NCBI GenBank assembly: GCA_002725475.1
Contig: PBPH01000012.1
Span: 1-5,628 of the forward strand
DNA: 5,628 nucleotides
Direction: 5' to 3'
From: Methanobacteriota archaeon
GTDB taxonomy: Archaea > Thermoplasmatota > Poseidoniia > Poseidoniales > Thalassarchaeaceae
In this document: one piece after another, positions 1-5,628 of the stretch
How positions within the stretch are numbered: the first letter of the stretch is position 1
Layout of the letters: each line of letters begins with the position of its first letter
The notes under the pieces: generated by a model
Told to the model about the DNA's origin: nothing
What the model saw: only the letters and a program-made list of their open reading frames with translations
Databases searched by the model: none
Position numbers and translations under genes: made by a program

Positions 1-152
1 AACCTCGCCCATGAATTAATCGGCCCGTCAAGAACTTAACAACACTTGCTCTTAGATGAATGAGCAATTTGCACAAATATCCTAATTTCGCCGCCATGAA
101 GATATCACAGTATCTTATCGGAGGCACATTAGTCAATGCTGGGGTGTAACTT
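1..152. other. Upstream region of truD, no convincing gene
   Basis: All three forward frames entering from the left edge stop by position 39, the longest ending LIGPSRT-stop at 37-39, so an upstream plus-strand gene could end here, but nothing identifies it. On the minus strand an ATG at 97-95 opens a frame (MAAKLGYLCK...) that is still open at the left edge after 32 codons; this is too short to call. On the plus strand there is a 29-codon frame at 60-149 and a 9-codon frame at 136-165. A GGAGG motif sits at 120-124. No strong TATA box is visible; AAATAT at 75-80 is the nearest candidate. Confidence 0.5.
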
Positions 153-1364
153 GTGGTCAAGCTAAGACAGATTCCTGAAGACTTCCAAGTTACTGAACTT
201 GGGGGCCCAGAACCAATTATAGGTCAAGCAATGCTTGATTGTGAACATAGGTTATATTTGTTGGAAAAACGTGATCTTGATACTATTTCTTTACTAGCTC
301 GTCTTTCACGACATTTCAATTTACCAAGGCGTTCATTTGGTCTTTCAGGATTTAAAGACAGGCACGCAGTTACTAGTCAAAAGGTGACGCTACCTATTGG
401 TAAGGGGGATGGATTACCAGTAGAGATAGGTGAATCAGTAGGTGATGAAAGTGATGATTTGAGTGTTGATGGTTGGCGCCTCACACTTCTCGGTGGTAGT
501 GATAAGAAACTTAGGAGCGGAGCGCATTCAGCAAATCACTTTAGAATCGCAGTAAGAGATATCACTCAACAACAATTAGACGGATTACCCCGTCGTTTAG
601 AACAAGCGAAAATACATGGTTGGCCAAATTGGTTTGATAGCCAAAGATTTGGTTCTGCTGTTGGCAATAAGCTACCTGGCGCCTATATTGTAGCGGGTGA
701 ATATGAAAAGGCAATGCGCCTCCACCTTACAGAAAGAAACAAATCAGATAGATCCGATAAACGTAGAGATAAGAAAAAGATGTCAGACGCGTGGCCAAAT
801 ATTTCTCATTTAGATGTCGAGCATAAACCATTTAGAAAACCCCTAAAAGCGCTAGCACGAGCAAAAAAAGAAGGGGCGGAAGGCAAAGATTTGTGGCATC
901 GAGCCTACATGTCATTACCCTATGATATACGCGGGATGTGGCTTTCAGCTTGGCAATCAAATGAATGGAACACCCTCCTAACAAATATTTTCAAAGAAGA
1001 ATTCCCCCCGCATCTTCTATATTCAGTAAATATTGGAATGGGTGGCCCCTTATTGTTTCCTCAAGCACCTTCTGGTAAGCGAGGAATGCCAAAAAGACAT
1101 TTAATTCAAGACATAGGTGAGGTATTGTCCGAACTCCCCTTAGTATTACAATTACCACATTCTGATATGGATTTAAGTGAAATAGATCAATATCTTTCTG
1201 ACCACAAACGAACTACAATGATACAATCAGAAATCAATGTCAGCGAGCCTCTAAGGGATGAGTTGAACGCTAAGAGTAAAGGAAAGCGCTGGCAGATAAT
1301 ACTAGATTTCGAACTCCCTCCTGGGGCATATGCAACTGTTTTAGTGAAGAGATTATTTCACTAA
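153..1364 (+). CDS. truD: tRNA pseudouridine synthase, TruD/Pus7 family
   Basis: The product converts a uridine in tRNA to pseudouridine in the cytoplasm; bacterial TruD acts on U13 of tRNA-Glu, and archaeal and eukaryotic Pus7 relatives act on U13 and/or U35. The 403 residues carry the family marks in order: the N-terminal PEDFQVTE at 8-15; GFKDRHAVTSQ at 66-76, with Asp69 at the place of catalytic Asp80 of E. coli TruD; SANHFRIAVRD at 126-136; PNWFDSQRFGS at 158-168, whose Asn159 and Phe161 match E. coli Asn129 and Phe131; and the C-terminal ELPPGAYATVL at 387-397. The length exceeds the roughly 350 residues of E. coli TruD; a lysine/arginine-rich insert at about 195-212 falls in the TRUD insertion domain. 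GTG at 153 is chosen because PEDF lies only seven residues in and an in-frame stop at 147-149 excludes an earlier start. A weak GGGGTG precedes it at 141-146. The family call is firm; the exact target uridine is not known. Confidence 0.94.
   Translation: MVKLRQIPEDFQVTELGGPEPIIGQAMLDCEHRLYLLEKRDLDTISLLARLSRHFNLPRRSFGLSGFKDRHAVTSQKVTLPIGKGDGLPVEIGESVGDESDDLSVDGWRLTLLGGSDKKLRSGAHSANHFRIAVRDITQQQLDGLPRRLEQAKIHGWPNWFDSQRFGSAVGNKLPGAYIVAGEYEKAMRLHLTERNKSDRSDKRRDKKKMSDAWPNISHLDVEHKPFRKPLKALARAKKEGAEGKDLWHRAYMSLPYDIRGMWLSAWQSNEWNTLLTNIFKEEFPPHLLYSVNIGMGGPLLFPQAPSGKRGMPKRHLIQDIGEVLSELPLVLQLPHSDMDLSEIDQYLSDHKRTTMIQSEINVSEPLRDELNAKSKGKRWQIILDFELPPGAYATVLVKRLFH
1341..1364. terminator. Inverted repeat over the truD stop codon, between convergent genes
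   Basis: TTAGTGAA at 1341-1348 and TTCACTAA at 1357-1364 form a perfect 8-bp inverted repeat around an 8-base loop. The right arm ends exactly with the TAA stop codon of truD, and the large minus-strand gene ends 5 bases further on. A hairpin here would form in both transcripts and could mark 3' ends for both. Neither side is followed by a long T-run, which archaeal termination usually uses, so the terminator role is an inference; the repeat itself is plain in the sequence. Confidence 0.4.
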
Positions 1365-1369
1365 TGTTC

Positions 1370-4300
1370 TCATTCCCATCGAACCCATTCTTCGTTGGAA
1401 TCAGCAGGGCGATGGAATTGTTGATTTGTTCCGATTGGATAATTTAGCCATTCCCACCCATCATCACCAACAACACCCTGTATACTAGCTACAGGAGTGA
1501 GATATTCATGAGATAATTCGTCATTGGTATTTGAATTAGAACTAATATCATCTCTTAATTGATTAGTATTTTCTAGTTCATTTTGCATTGCTTTCAATTC
1601 GTCTTGTATAGATGATAGTTTTCCTTGAGCAAATTGGAGTTCATTTTCAAGACGTTTGGAACGATTCCCCCTCATGTAAAATCCAATAATTAACCAAAGG
1701 ATAACAGGAGTTAGAAAAACAATCCCCATCAAGCCATAAATGTCTAGTGTGGCAGAAGTCCCCGGAATTAACATTTCAAATCCTTTGCTTGGAGTACTAT
1801 TTGCGTCCAAACTATCAGTGCCTAATTCAATTTCTTCTAAGTCTGAGAAGCCATCATTGTCATCATCATCATCTTTGTTATTACCAATCCCATCTCCATC
1901 AGTATCAAAACATTCCCGCGGATCATTTGGAAAGTAATCTTCTGGAAGTTGCGGGCGTTCTGGGTCGGCTGGGTCGAAACAACCATCGTTATCTTTGTCG
2001 TTTGGGAAAGGGTCCCCTAATCTTCCTGATTGATTGTCGCCATAACCATCTAAATCCTCATCAATCCATTGTGTGGGTTCATCGGGGAACATGTCAACAT
2101 CATCAGCCCACCCATCGTTGTCACGATCTAATATACATGGTCCGAATTCATCAAGTAAGCGAATAAAGCACCAGTCTGGATTGCTTCCATTCATATTATC
2201 TCCAAATCCATCTCCATCAATATCTGACCATTGAGTTGAATCGTTAGTAAAAGCATCTGGATTACGACCAAACACATTGTCTCCATATCCATCCCCATCA
2301 TCATCTGACCATTGTGTCGGGTCATTTGGAAACGGGTCATCATAATCCGCTACCCCGTCATTGTCAAGGTCATTACATCGATCTTCATCGTTAATGTATA
2401 AATCGGGATTCAAACCCAAAGGATTGTCCCCACATCCATCTCCATCAACATCTGACCATTGTGTCGGGTCATTTGGGAATGCGTCATCAAAATCAGACAC
2501 CCCATCATTGTCAATGTCGTAACAACGTTCAGCATCATCAATAAATAAATCGGGATTCAAACCCAAAGGATTGTCTCCACAACCGTCTCCATCAACATCT
2601 GACCATTGTGTAGGGTTAAGTGGAAATGCATCATAATAGTCAGCAATTCCATCACCATCTGTATCTGCATGTGCATTTGGGTCATTTGGATAAGCATCGC
2701 CAGAGTCAGACCAACCATCTCCATCAGAATCAGGGCAACCAATTTTATCTATGGTAGAATTCCCATAAGTCAAGGGACAACTATCTCCTCCAACAACGGT
2801 TGGGTTGTCTCCGTATCCGTCTCCATCAGAATCTCCGGATTGGTATGGGTCATTTGGGTCAAGATCATTTTCATCGGACCAACCATCTTGGTCACTATCA
2901 GGGCAGCCATGCTTATCAATATAGGAGAACCCTGGTATTTCTGGACACTCATCGCCCCTAAACCCTGTTAGATTATCACCGTAACCATCCCCATCAATAT
3001 CTGACCACTGTGTTCTATCTCTGGGAAATGGATCTATTCCGTCAGCCATTCCATCCCCATCAGTATCAACGCAACCATACATATCGATTGACGAATTGCC
3101 ATTTATTGTTGGGCAGGAGTCTGGCAAATAGCCTTCAGAATTATCTCCGTATCCATCACCATCAGAATCACGGTATTGACTTGAATCAAGAGGGTGACTA
3201 TCAACAAGATCAGCATAACCATCACCATCCGTATCTATGTCTAATTCTAGAATGAATATTGTTGATGAGTTACTTGGGATAGGTAAATTGCCAATATGGG
3301 AGGACCCATCAACCCTCCCCATTAGATGAACATCATTTGTGGGGTTGATGTGCACCCCATAAATTTCTAAATATCCCGAAGCACTCAATGCAGTAGTCCA
3401 TTTTGTGTTCCCACTAGCATCAAATTTAGCTGCCCAACTACTAGAATAGTGCATTCCATTTACATTATTGGACGAAGAAATAGTTTCATTTCCAATTGTG
3501 ATAGTATTAGACCAAAACGTACCACCAACAACAATTTCACCTTGTTGTGATAAGTCAAATGCTCTAAGGTTGATATTGGATGTTGTTGTACTGATTTCCA
3601 CATAACCATTACACTCTCCAATATCATTGAATTTGAACACAATCCATCCAGCATTTTGAGAATGGCAATGCACTCCAAAACTACGATTATCCGAATGTCT
3701 CATCAACACATAAGATTCTCCGGTTTGAGAATTAATCGGTATTTTCAAACCACGTTCATTCCAAATATTTCCACTAGCCCAATAATTCATATTCTGGTGT
3801 GCTGAATATGTTGTTGATGTAATCCACCCCCAAGTCCCGTTAGTATTCAAAGAGGCCACAAAATTTCTTCTTAAATCTGAATACAAAGGATATTCTACAT
3901 TTGTTATTGAACTAGATGTGGTACTGGAGAAATCAGCATGACTCTCGATATAACCATGTACAGTTAATCTATTATTGCTATTATCAAGACCAAGTGAAAA
4001 ACCCTCCACACGACTACTACGACTTTCAGTTCCCCCTGTGGGTAAAGTTCGTTGAACACTGTATGTGGCAGTCACAGCAGTCCCCCAAGTAACATCTCCA
4101 CTTACCATAGAAATTTTGAAAATACCCAACCCGTAATTATTAGATAATGTCACGGAGACATTACCTGACCCAATTGTGCCATGCCCATATATCATGGCAT
4201 AAACATAGTAACCATCAGCTTGAATTTCAATAGGATAAGCTCGCCCGTTACTTCCAGATGTATCAGAAATTACTGCTTTTGCGCTCAGCGTTCCAGAAGA

Positions 4301-4795
4301 ATCGAAATGAGCAATAGCAACAAAATCATCATTATTGGTACTATTAAATGTATGACCTTGAATGACAAAGGTATCTCTACTTCGTATCATGGCATAAACA
4401 GAACCAGCAGGTCCGATTTCAAGAGCTTGCGTCTCAGACCAATCTGATCCACTAAGTGCTTCAATCCAATCCCAAACTCCATTACTATTGACATGGGCAA
4501 TATAGGCGCGGTTATGGCTGGATGAGGGTATGGTTATGTTGCCAAGGATAACGGGTCCATTCATCGAACCTCCAACATAGAATCCACCCTGTCCATCGGG
4601 AATACTGTCCCGGGGATATATCCACCCCTGCGAACCTAGTGTGCTGATATTTATTGGCGCGACACTTGGATTTTGAGGTAGTGGTGGAGGCTGAGTTAAT
4701 TCACCAGAAGTTATTGTAGGTAAACTAATTGCTGAACACATTACAACTACCAAAACAATAGCGCGCAACCTGCGCTTATTCCTCATGTTACTCAT
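1370..4795 (-). CDS. Large secreted, membrane-anchored protein with propeller-like head and TSP3 calcium-binding stalk
   Basis: About 1141 residues from ATG 4795; an alternative ATG is at 4786. Residues 1-31 are a signal peptide: basic MSNMRNKRRLR, hydrophobic AIVLVVVMCSAISL, then PTITSG. Residues about 54-519 hold seven units of 45-70 residues of the form D..G..YV.G ... G.W.W, resembling the SBBP type of beta-propeller repeat. Residues about 520-986 are TSP3 repeats, with eight copies close to D.DGDGYGDN alternating with PNDPTQWSD; aspartates in this family bind calcium. A membrane helix lies at 1022-1041 (LMGIVFLTPVILWLIIGFYM), followed by basic RGNRSKR, a leucine-heptad coiled coil at 1045-1084 and a tail ending DGWEWLNYP...EEWVRWE. 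This predicts the head and stalk outside and about 100 residues inside. Many N-X-S/T sites could be glycosylated. The in-frame ATGs at 4858 and 4816 are rejected because a TATA box lies at 4824-4831. The architecture is well supported; adhesion, sensing or ligand binding are only guesses. Confidence 0.92.
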   Translation of the reverse strand: MSNMRNKRRLRAIVLVVVMCSAISLPTITSGELTQPPPLPQNPSVAPINISTLGSQGWIYPRDSIPDGQGGFYVGGSMNGPVILGNITIPSSSHNRAYIAHVNSNGVWDWIEALSGSDWSETQALEIGPAGSVYAMIRSRDTFVIQGHTFNSTNNDDFVAIAHFDSSGTLSAKAVISDTSGSNGRAYPIEIQADGYYVYAMIYGHGTIGSGNVSVTLSNNYGLGIFKISMVSGDVTWGTAVTATYSVQRTLPTGGTESRSSRVEGFSLGLDNSNNRLTVHGYIESHADFSSTTSSSITNVEYPLYSDLRRNFVASLNTNGTWGWITSTTYSAHQNMNYWASGNIWNERGLKIPINSQTGESYVLMRHSDNRSFGVHCHSQNAGWIVFKFNDIGECNGYVEISTTTSNINLRAFDLSQQGEIVVGGTFWSNTITIGNETISSSNNVNGMHYSSSWAAKFDASGNTKWTTALSASGYLEIYGVHINPTNDVHLMGRVDGSSHIGNLPIPSNSSTIFILELDIDTDGDGYADLVDSHPLDSSQYRDSDGDGYGDNSEGYLPDSCPTINGNSSIDMYGCVDTDGDGMADGIDPFPRDRTQWSDIDGDGYGDNLTGFRGDECPEIPGFSYIDKHGCPDSDQDGWSDENDLDPNDPYQSGDSDGDGYGDNPTVVGGDSCPLTYGNSTIDKIGCPDSDGDGWSDSGDAYPNDPNAHADTDGDGIADYYDAFPLNPTQWSDVDGDGCGDNPLGLNPDLFIDDAERCYDIDNDGVSDFDDAFPNDPTQWSDVDGDGCGDNPLGLNPDLYINDEDRCNDLDNDGVADYDDPFPNDPTQWSDDDGDGYGDNVFGRNPDAFTNDSTQWSDIDGDGFGDNMNGSNPDWCFIRLLDEFGPCILDRDNDGWADDVDMFPDEPTQWIDEDLDGYGDNQSGRLGDPFPNDKDNDGCFDPADPERPQLPEDYFPNDPRECFDTDGDGIGNNKDDDDDNDGFSDLEEIELGTDSLDANSTPSKGFEMLIPGTSATLDIYGLMGIVFLTPVILWLIIGFYMRGNRSKRLENELQFAQGKLSSIQDELKAMQNELENTNQLRDDISSNSNTNDELSHEYLTPVASIQGVVGDDGWEWLNYPIGTNQQFHRPADSNEEWVRWE
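2318..2611 (-). repeat. 147-bp tandem duplication in the stalk
   Basis: Two adjacent copies, 2465-2611 and 2318-2464, each encode 49 residues of the form TQWSDVDGDGCGDNPLGLNP followed by a variable acidic part and PFPNDP or AFPNDP (residues 729-777 and 778-826). The DNA match is high over the stretch beginning AATCGGGATT at 2401 and again at 2548, exactly 147 bases apart, while the rest has diverged. Each copy carries one cysteine pair, 19 residues apart. This looks like a fairly recent unequal duplication of one stalk unit. Confidence 0.85.
2666..3169 (-). repeat. Three 56-residue cysteine-paired TSP3 units
   Basis: Residues 543-598, 599-654 and 655-710 are three tandem units of exactly 56 residues. 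Each begins D.DGDGYGDN and contains a CP...GCxD segment, with the two cysteines 14 positions apart (561/575, 617/631, 673/687). The DNA copies (168-bp period) are more diverged than those of the 147-bp duplication. The CP...GCPDSD.DG pattern is a familiar TSP3 variant, also seen in linkers of OmpA-like proteins. Confidence 0.85.
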
Positions 4796-4823
4796 CCCGC
4801 AACAATAATTGTCCATGTTTTTG

Positions 4824-4831
4824 ATATATAG
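4824..4831 (-). promoter_or_regulatory. TATA box of the large surface-protein gene
   Basis: On the minus strand the sequence reads GGGGAATCTATATATC: a TATA element preceded by a purine-rich stretch where the archaeal BRE would sit. With usual archaeal spacing (box start near -31), transcription would begin around 4797-4803, giving a leader of a few bases to ATG 4795 or about 14 bases to ATG 4786. GGGATGAG at 4798-4791 could act as a weak ribosome-binding site for the 4786 start. A tandem 7-base repeat TTATCAG TTATCAG lies further upstream at 4867-4880. Confidence 0.6.
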
Positions 4832-4904
4832 ATTCCCCACACAAAATAAGAATAACACATTTATGATTATCAGTTATCAGTTGTTTCCGTGCATTGTGGC
4901 TAAT

Positions 4905-4920
4905 CCAATGGCATCATTGG
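4905..4920. terminator. Small hairpin behind the four-helix membrane gene
   Basis: CCAATG at 4905-4910 and CATTGG at 4915-4920 form a perfect 6-bp stem with the loop GCAT, 25 bases beyond the stop codon of the minus-strand membrane gene. No T-run follows on the minus strand, so it may stabilise a 3' end rather than terminate, or may be chance. It lies in the 150-base gap between the two minus-strand genes. Confidence 0.25.
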
Positions 4921-4945
4921 TGGTTGGAAGAGTTTATTCCACTAA

Positions 4946-5530
4946 TTACTTCATTCCATTATTGGATATGAACAATGGTATTGCAGCCAGAACTCCACAG
5001 AAACCTGCTTGACAAATTCCAGCTAATACGGTGCTTCCTACCGTAATTAATCGTAAAGAGCCAGAATCCATCCCCTCTACTTCAGGGTAAGGTATTGCGG
5101 CGGCCATTATAATTCCCAAAAATAACGAGCCACCCAAAATCATCCACGTGTAGTGAATGCCCTTCTTCTCAAAATTTTGTGTTAGCCAACCCGAATAAAT
5201 ATATCCAGAACCCGCTAGAATCCCAACAATTCCTTGTACAATATATACCCAAGTGGGTGTCAAATATGCAGAACTTTCTGGATCTAAATCTGCAATGAAA
5301 TCATTCAAAAAACCACCAGCAAAAGCGTTTATTAAACCTCCAAAAACGGATAAGCCACCCATTACCATGATTAAAATCCCTATTACTTTAGCAGCCTGTG
5401 AAGGGGGTCCCATCATTACTACAGGTTCTCCGAAGGGTGTGGCTGCAACCCCTTGACTAACTTCGCCTCCAATGATTAGTTGTTGTGGTGTTCCTTGCAT
5501 GCCGGGTAGCACGAGGTGCTGCCTTATCAT
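4946..5530 (-). CDS. Unrecognised protein with four membrane segments
   Basis: The 194 residues do not match a family I can name. A hydrophilic, glycine/proline/glutamine-rich N-terminal part of about 45 residues (with FGEPVVMMGPPSQAAK at 33-48) is followed by four hydrophobic stretches at about 48-73, 94-115, 126-148 and 162-187. The first loop is acidic (NDFIADLDPESSAY), the second is QNFEKKG, and the third is PYPEVEGMDSGSLR. Two cysteines, 173 and 178, lie in the last helix. The C-terminus is a short SNNGMK. With the acidic first and third loops outside and the lysine-containing loop inside, both ends would be cytoplasmic. ATG 5530 is the first in-frame start after a stop at 5594-5596; ATG 5500 is an alternative that would drop ten residues. 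It lies upstream of the large surface-protein gene on the same strand, but the TATA box between them argues for separate transcription. Function unknown. Confidence 0.85.
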   Translation of the reverse strand: MIRQHLVLPGMQGTPQQLIIGGEVSQGVAATPFGEPVVMMGPPSQAAKVIGILIMVMGGLSVFGGLINAFAGGFLNDFIADLDPESSAYLTPTWVYIVQGIVGILAGSGYIYSGWLTQNFEKKGIHYTWMILGGSLFLGIIMAAAIPYPEVEGMDSGSLRLITVGSTVLAGICQAGFCGVLAAIPLFISNNGMK

Positions 5531-5628
5531 GTGTCCGATAGTTCTGTACAGGTTGGATAATTGTACGGCATCATAGGTGGCAAGAATAAATAGTCACAAT
5601 CTCTTGATACGGTTGATAGGCCAAGAAT
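5531..5628. other. Upstream region of the membrane gene, undecided open frames
   Basis: Nothing here can be called a gene. On the minus strand CTATTTATT around 5593-5585 resembles a TATA box and would give a leader of roughly 30 bases; AATTAT near 5563-5558 is a weaker, closer option. One minus-strand frame is open from the right edge for 33 codons and ends in TGA at 5529-5527, overlapping the start of the membrane gene as ATGA. On the plus strand a GTG at 5577 opens a frame (VARINSHNLL...) that runs off the edge after 17 codons. These alternatives exclude one another in part and cannot be decided here. Confidence 0.35.

Noticed and set aside
1..97. Divergent minus-strand gene starting at ATG 97
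   Set aside because: Only 32 codons are visible, with no recognisable motif or promoter; a stop-free run of this length is common by chance.
1861..3240. CRISPR-like or satellite array suggested by the recurrent CCATCTCCATC-type DNA
   Set aside because: Spacing is irregular and always a multiple of three; the repetition comes from codons for D.DGDGYGDN in a single open frame.
1740..3255. Several plus- and minus-strand open frames of 60-139 codons overlapping the TSP3 stalk
   Set aside because: They are shadows of the repetitive aspartate-rich coding sequence; their products are low-complexity strings rich in His, Ile or Met without domains.
4780..4800. Lipoprotein signal at the cysteine in VVVMCSAI of the large protein
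   Set aside because: The residue before the cysteine is methionine, which does not fit the lipobox, and the cysteine sits in the middle of the hydrophobic segment; a C-terminal membrane anchor is already present.
4796..4858. N-terminal extension of the large protein from ATG 4858 or 4816
   Set aside because: It precedes a complete signal peptide, and a TATA box lies within it at 4824-4831.
3460..5456. Other overlapping open frames of 67-88 codons, on either strand, over the propeller region and the membrane gene
   Set aside because: They overlap well-supported genes in other frames and show no recognisable protein features.
1..5628. tRNA, rRNA or insertion-sequence remnants
   Set aside because: No cloverleaf-like segment, rRNA motif, transposase-like protein or terminal inverted repeat with target duplication was seen.

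Overview
The window looks like a piece of a marine archaeal genome, most likely Marine Group II (Candidatus Poseidoniales, Thermoplasmatota). Three things point there: a tRNA pseudouridine synthase of the TruD/Pus7 family, a very large secreted protein combining a propeller-like head with calcium-binding thrombospondin type 3 (TSP3) repeats and one C-terminal membrane anchor, and TATA-type promoter signals without bacterial -35/-10 pairs. The sequence is AT-rich by eye. The lineage is an inference from protein style; no rRNA or ribosomal protein is present.

Layout, left to right. 1-152: region upstream of truD with no convincing gene; it holds a GGAGG ribosome-binding motif and two very short open frames. 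153-1364 (+): truD, complete, starting with GTG. 1365-1369: a 5-base gap between two convergent genes, with an 8-bp inverted repeat covering the truD stop codon. 1370-4795 (-): a surface protein of about 1141 residues with, in order, a signal peptide, seven propeller-like units, a cysteine-paired TSP3 stalk, one membrane helix, a leucine-heptad coiled coil and a short tryptophan-rich tail. 4796-4945: intergenic, with a clear TATA box for the large gene and a small hairpin behind the next gene. 4946-5530 (-): an unrecognised protein with four membrane segments. 5531-5628: upstream region of that gene, with weak promoter-like sequence and an undecided open frame at the window edge.

The genes do not form an obvious pathway. 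truD is a tRNA-modification housekeeping gene that meets the surface-protein gene tail to tail. The two minus-strand genes both encode membrane proteins and lie in tandem, but the large gene has its own promoter in the 150-base gap, so they need not be co-transcribed. The most interesting object is the large protein: its outside part looks like a binding head on a rigid stalk, and its inside part looks like a dimerising coiled coil ending in a small aromatic module. That plan suggests adhesion or sensing across the membrane. Its function is not known from the sequence.
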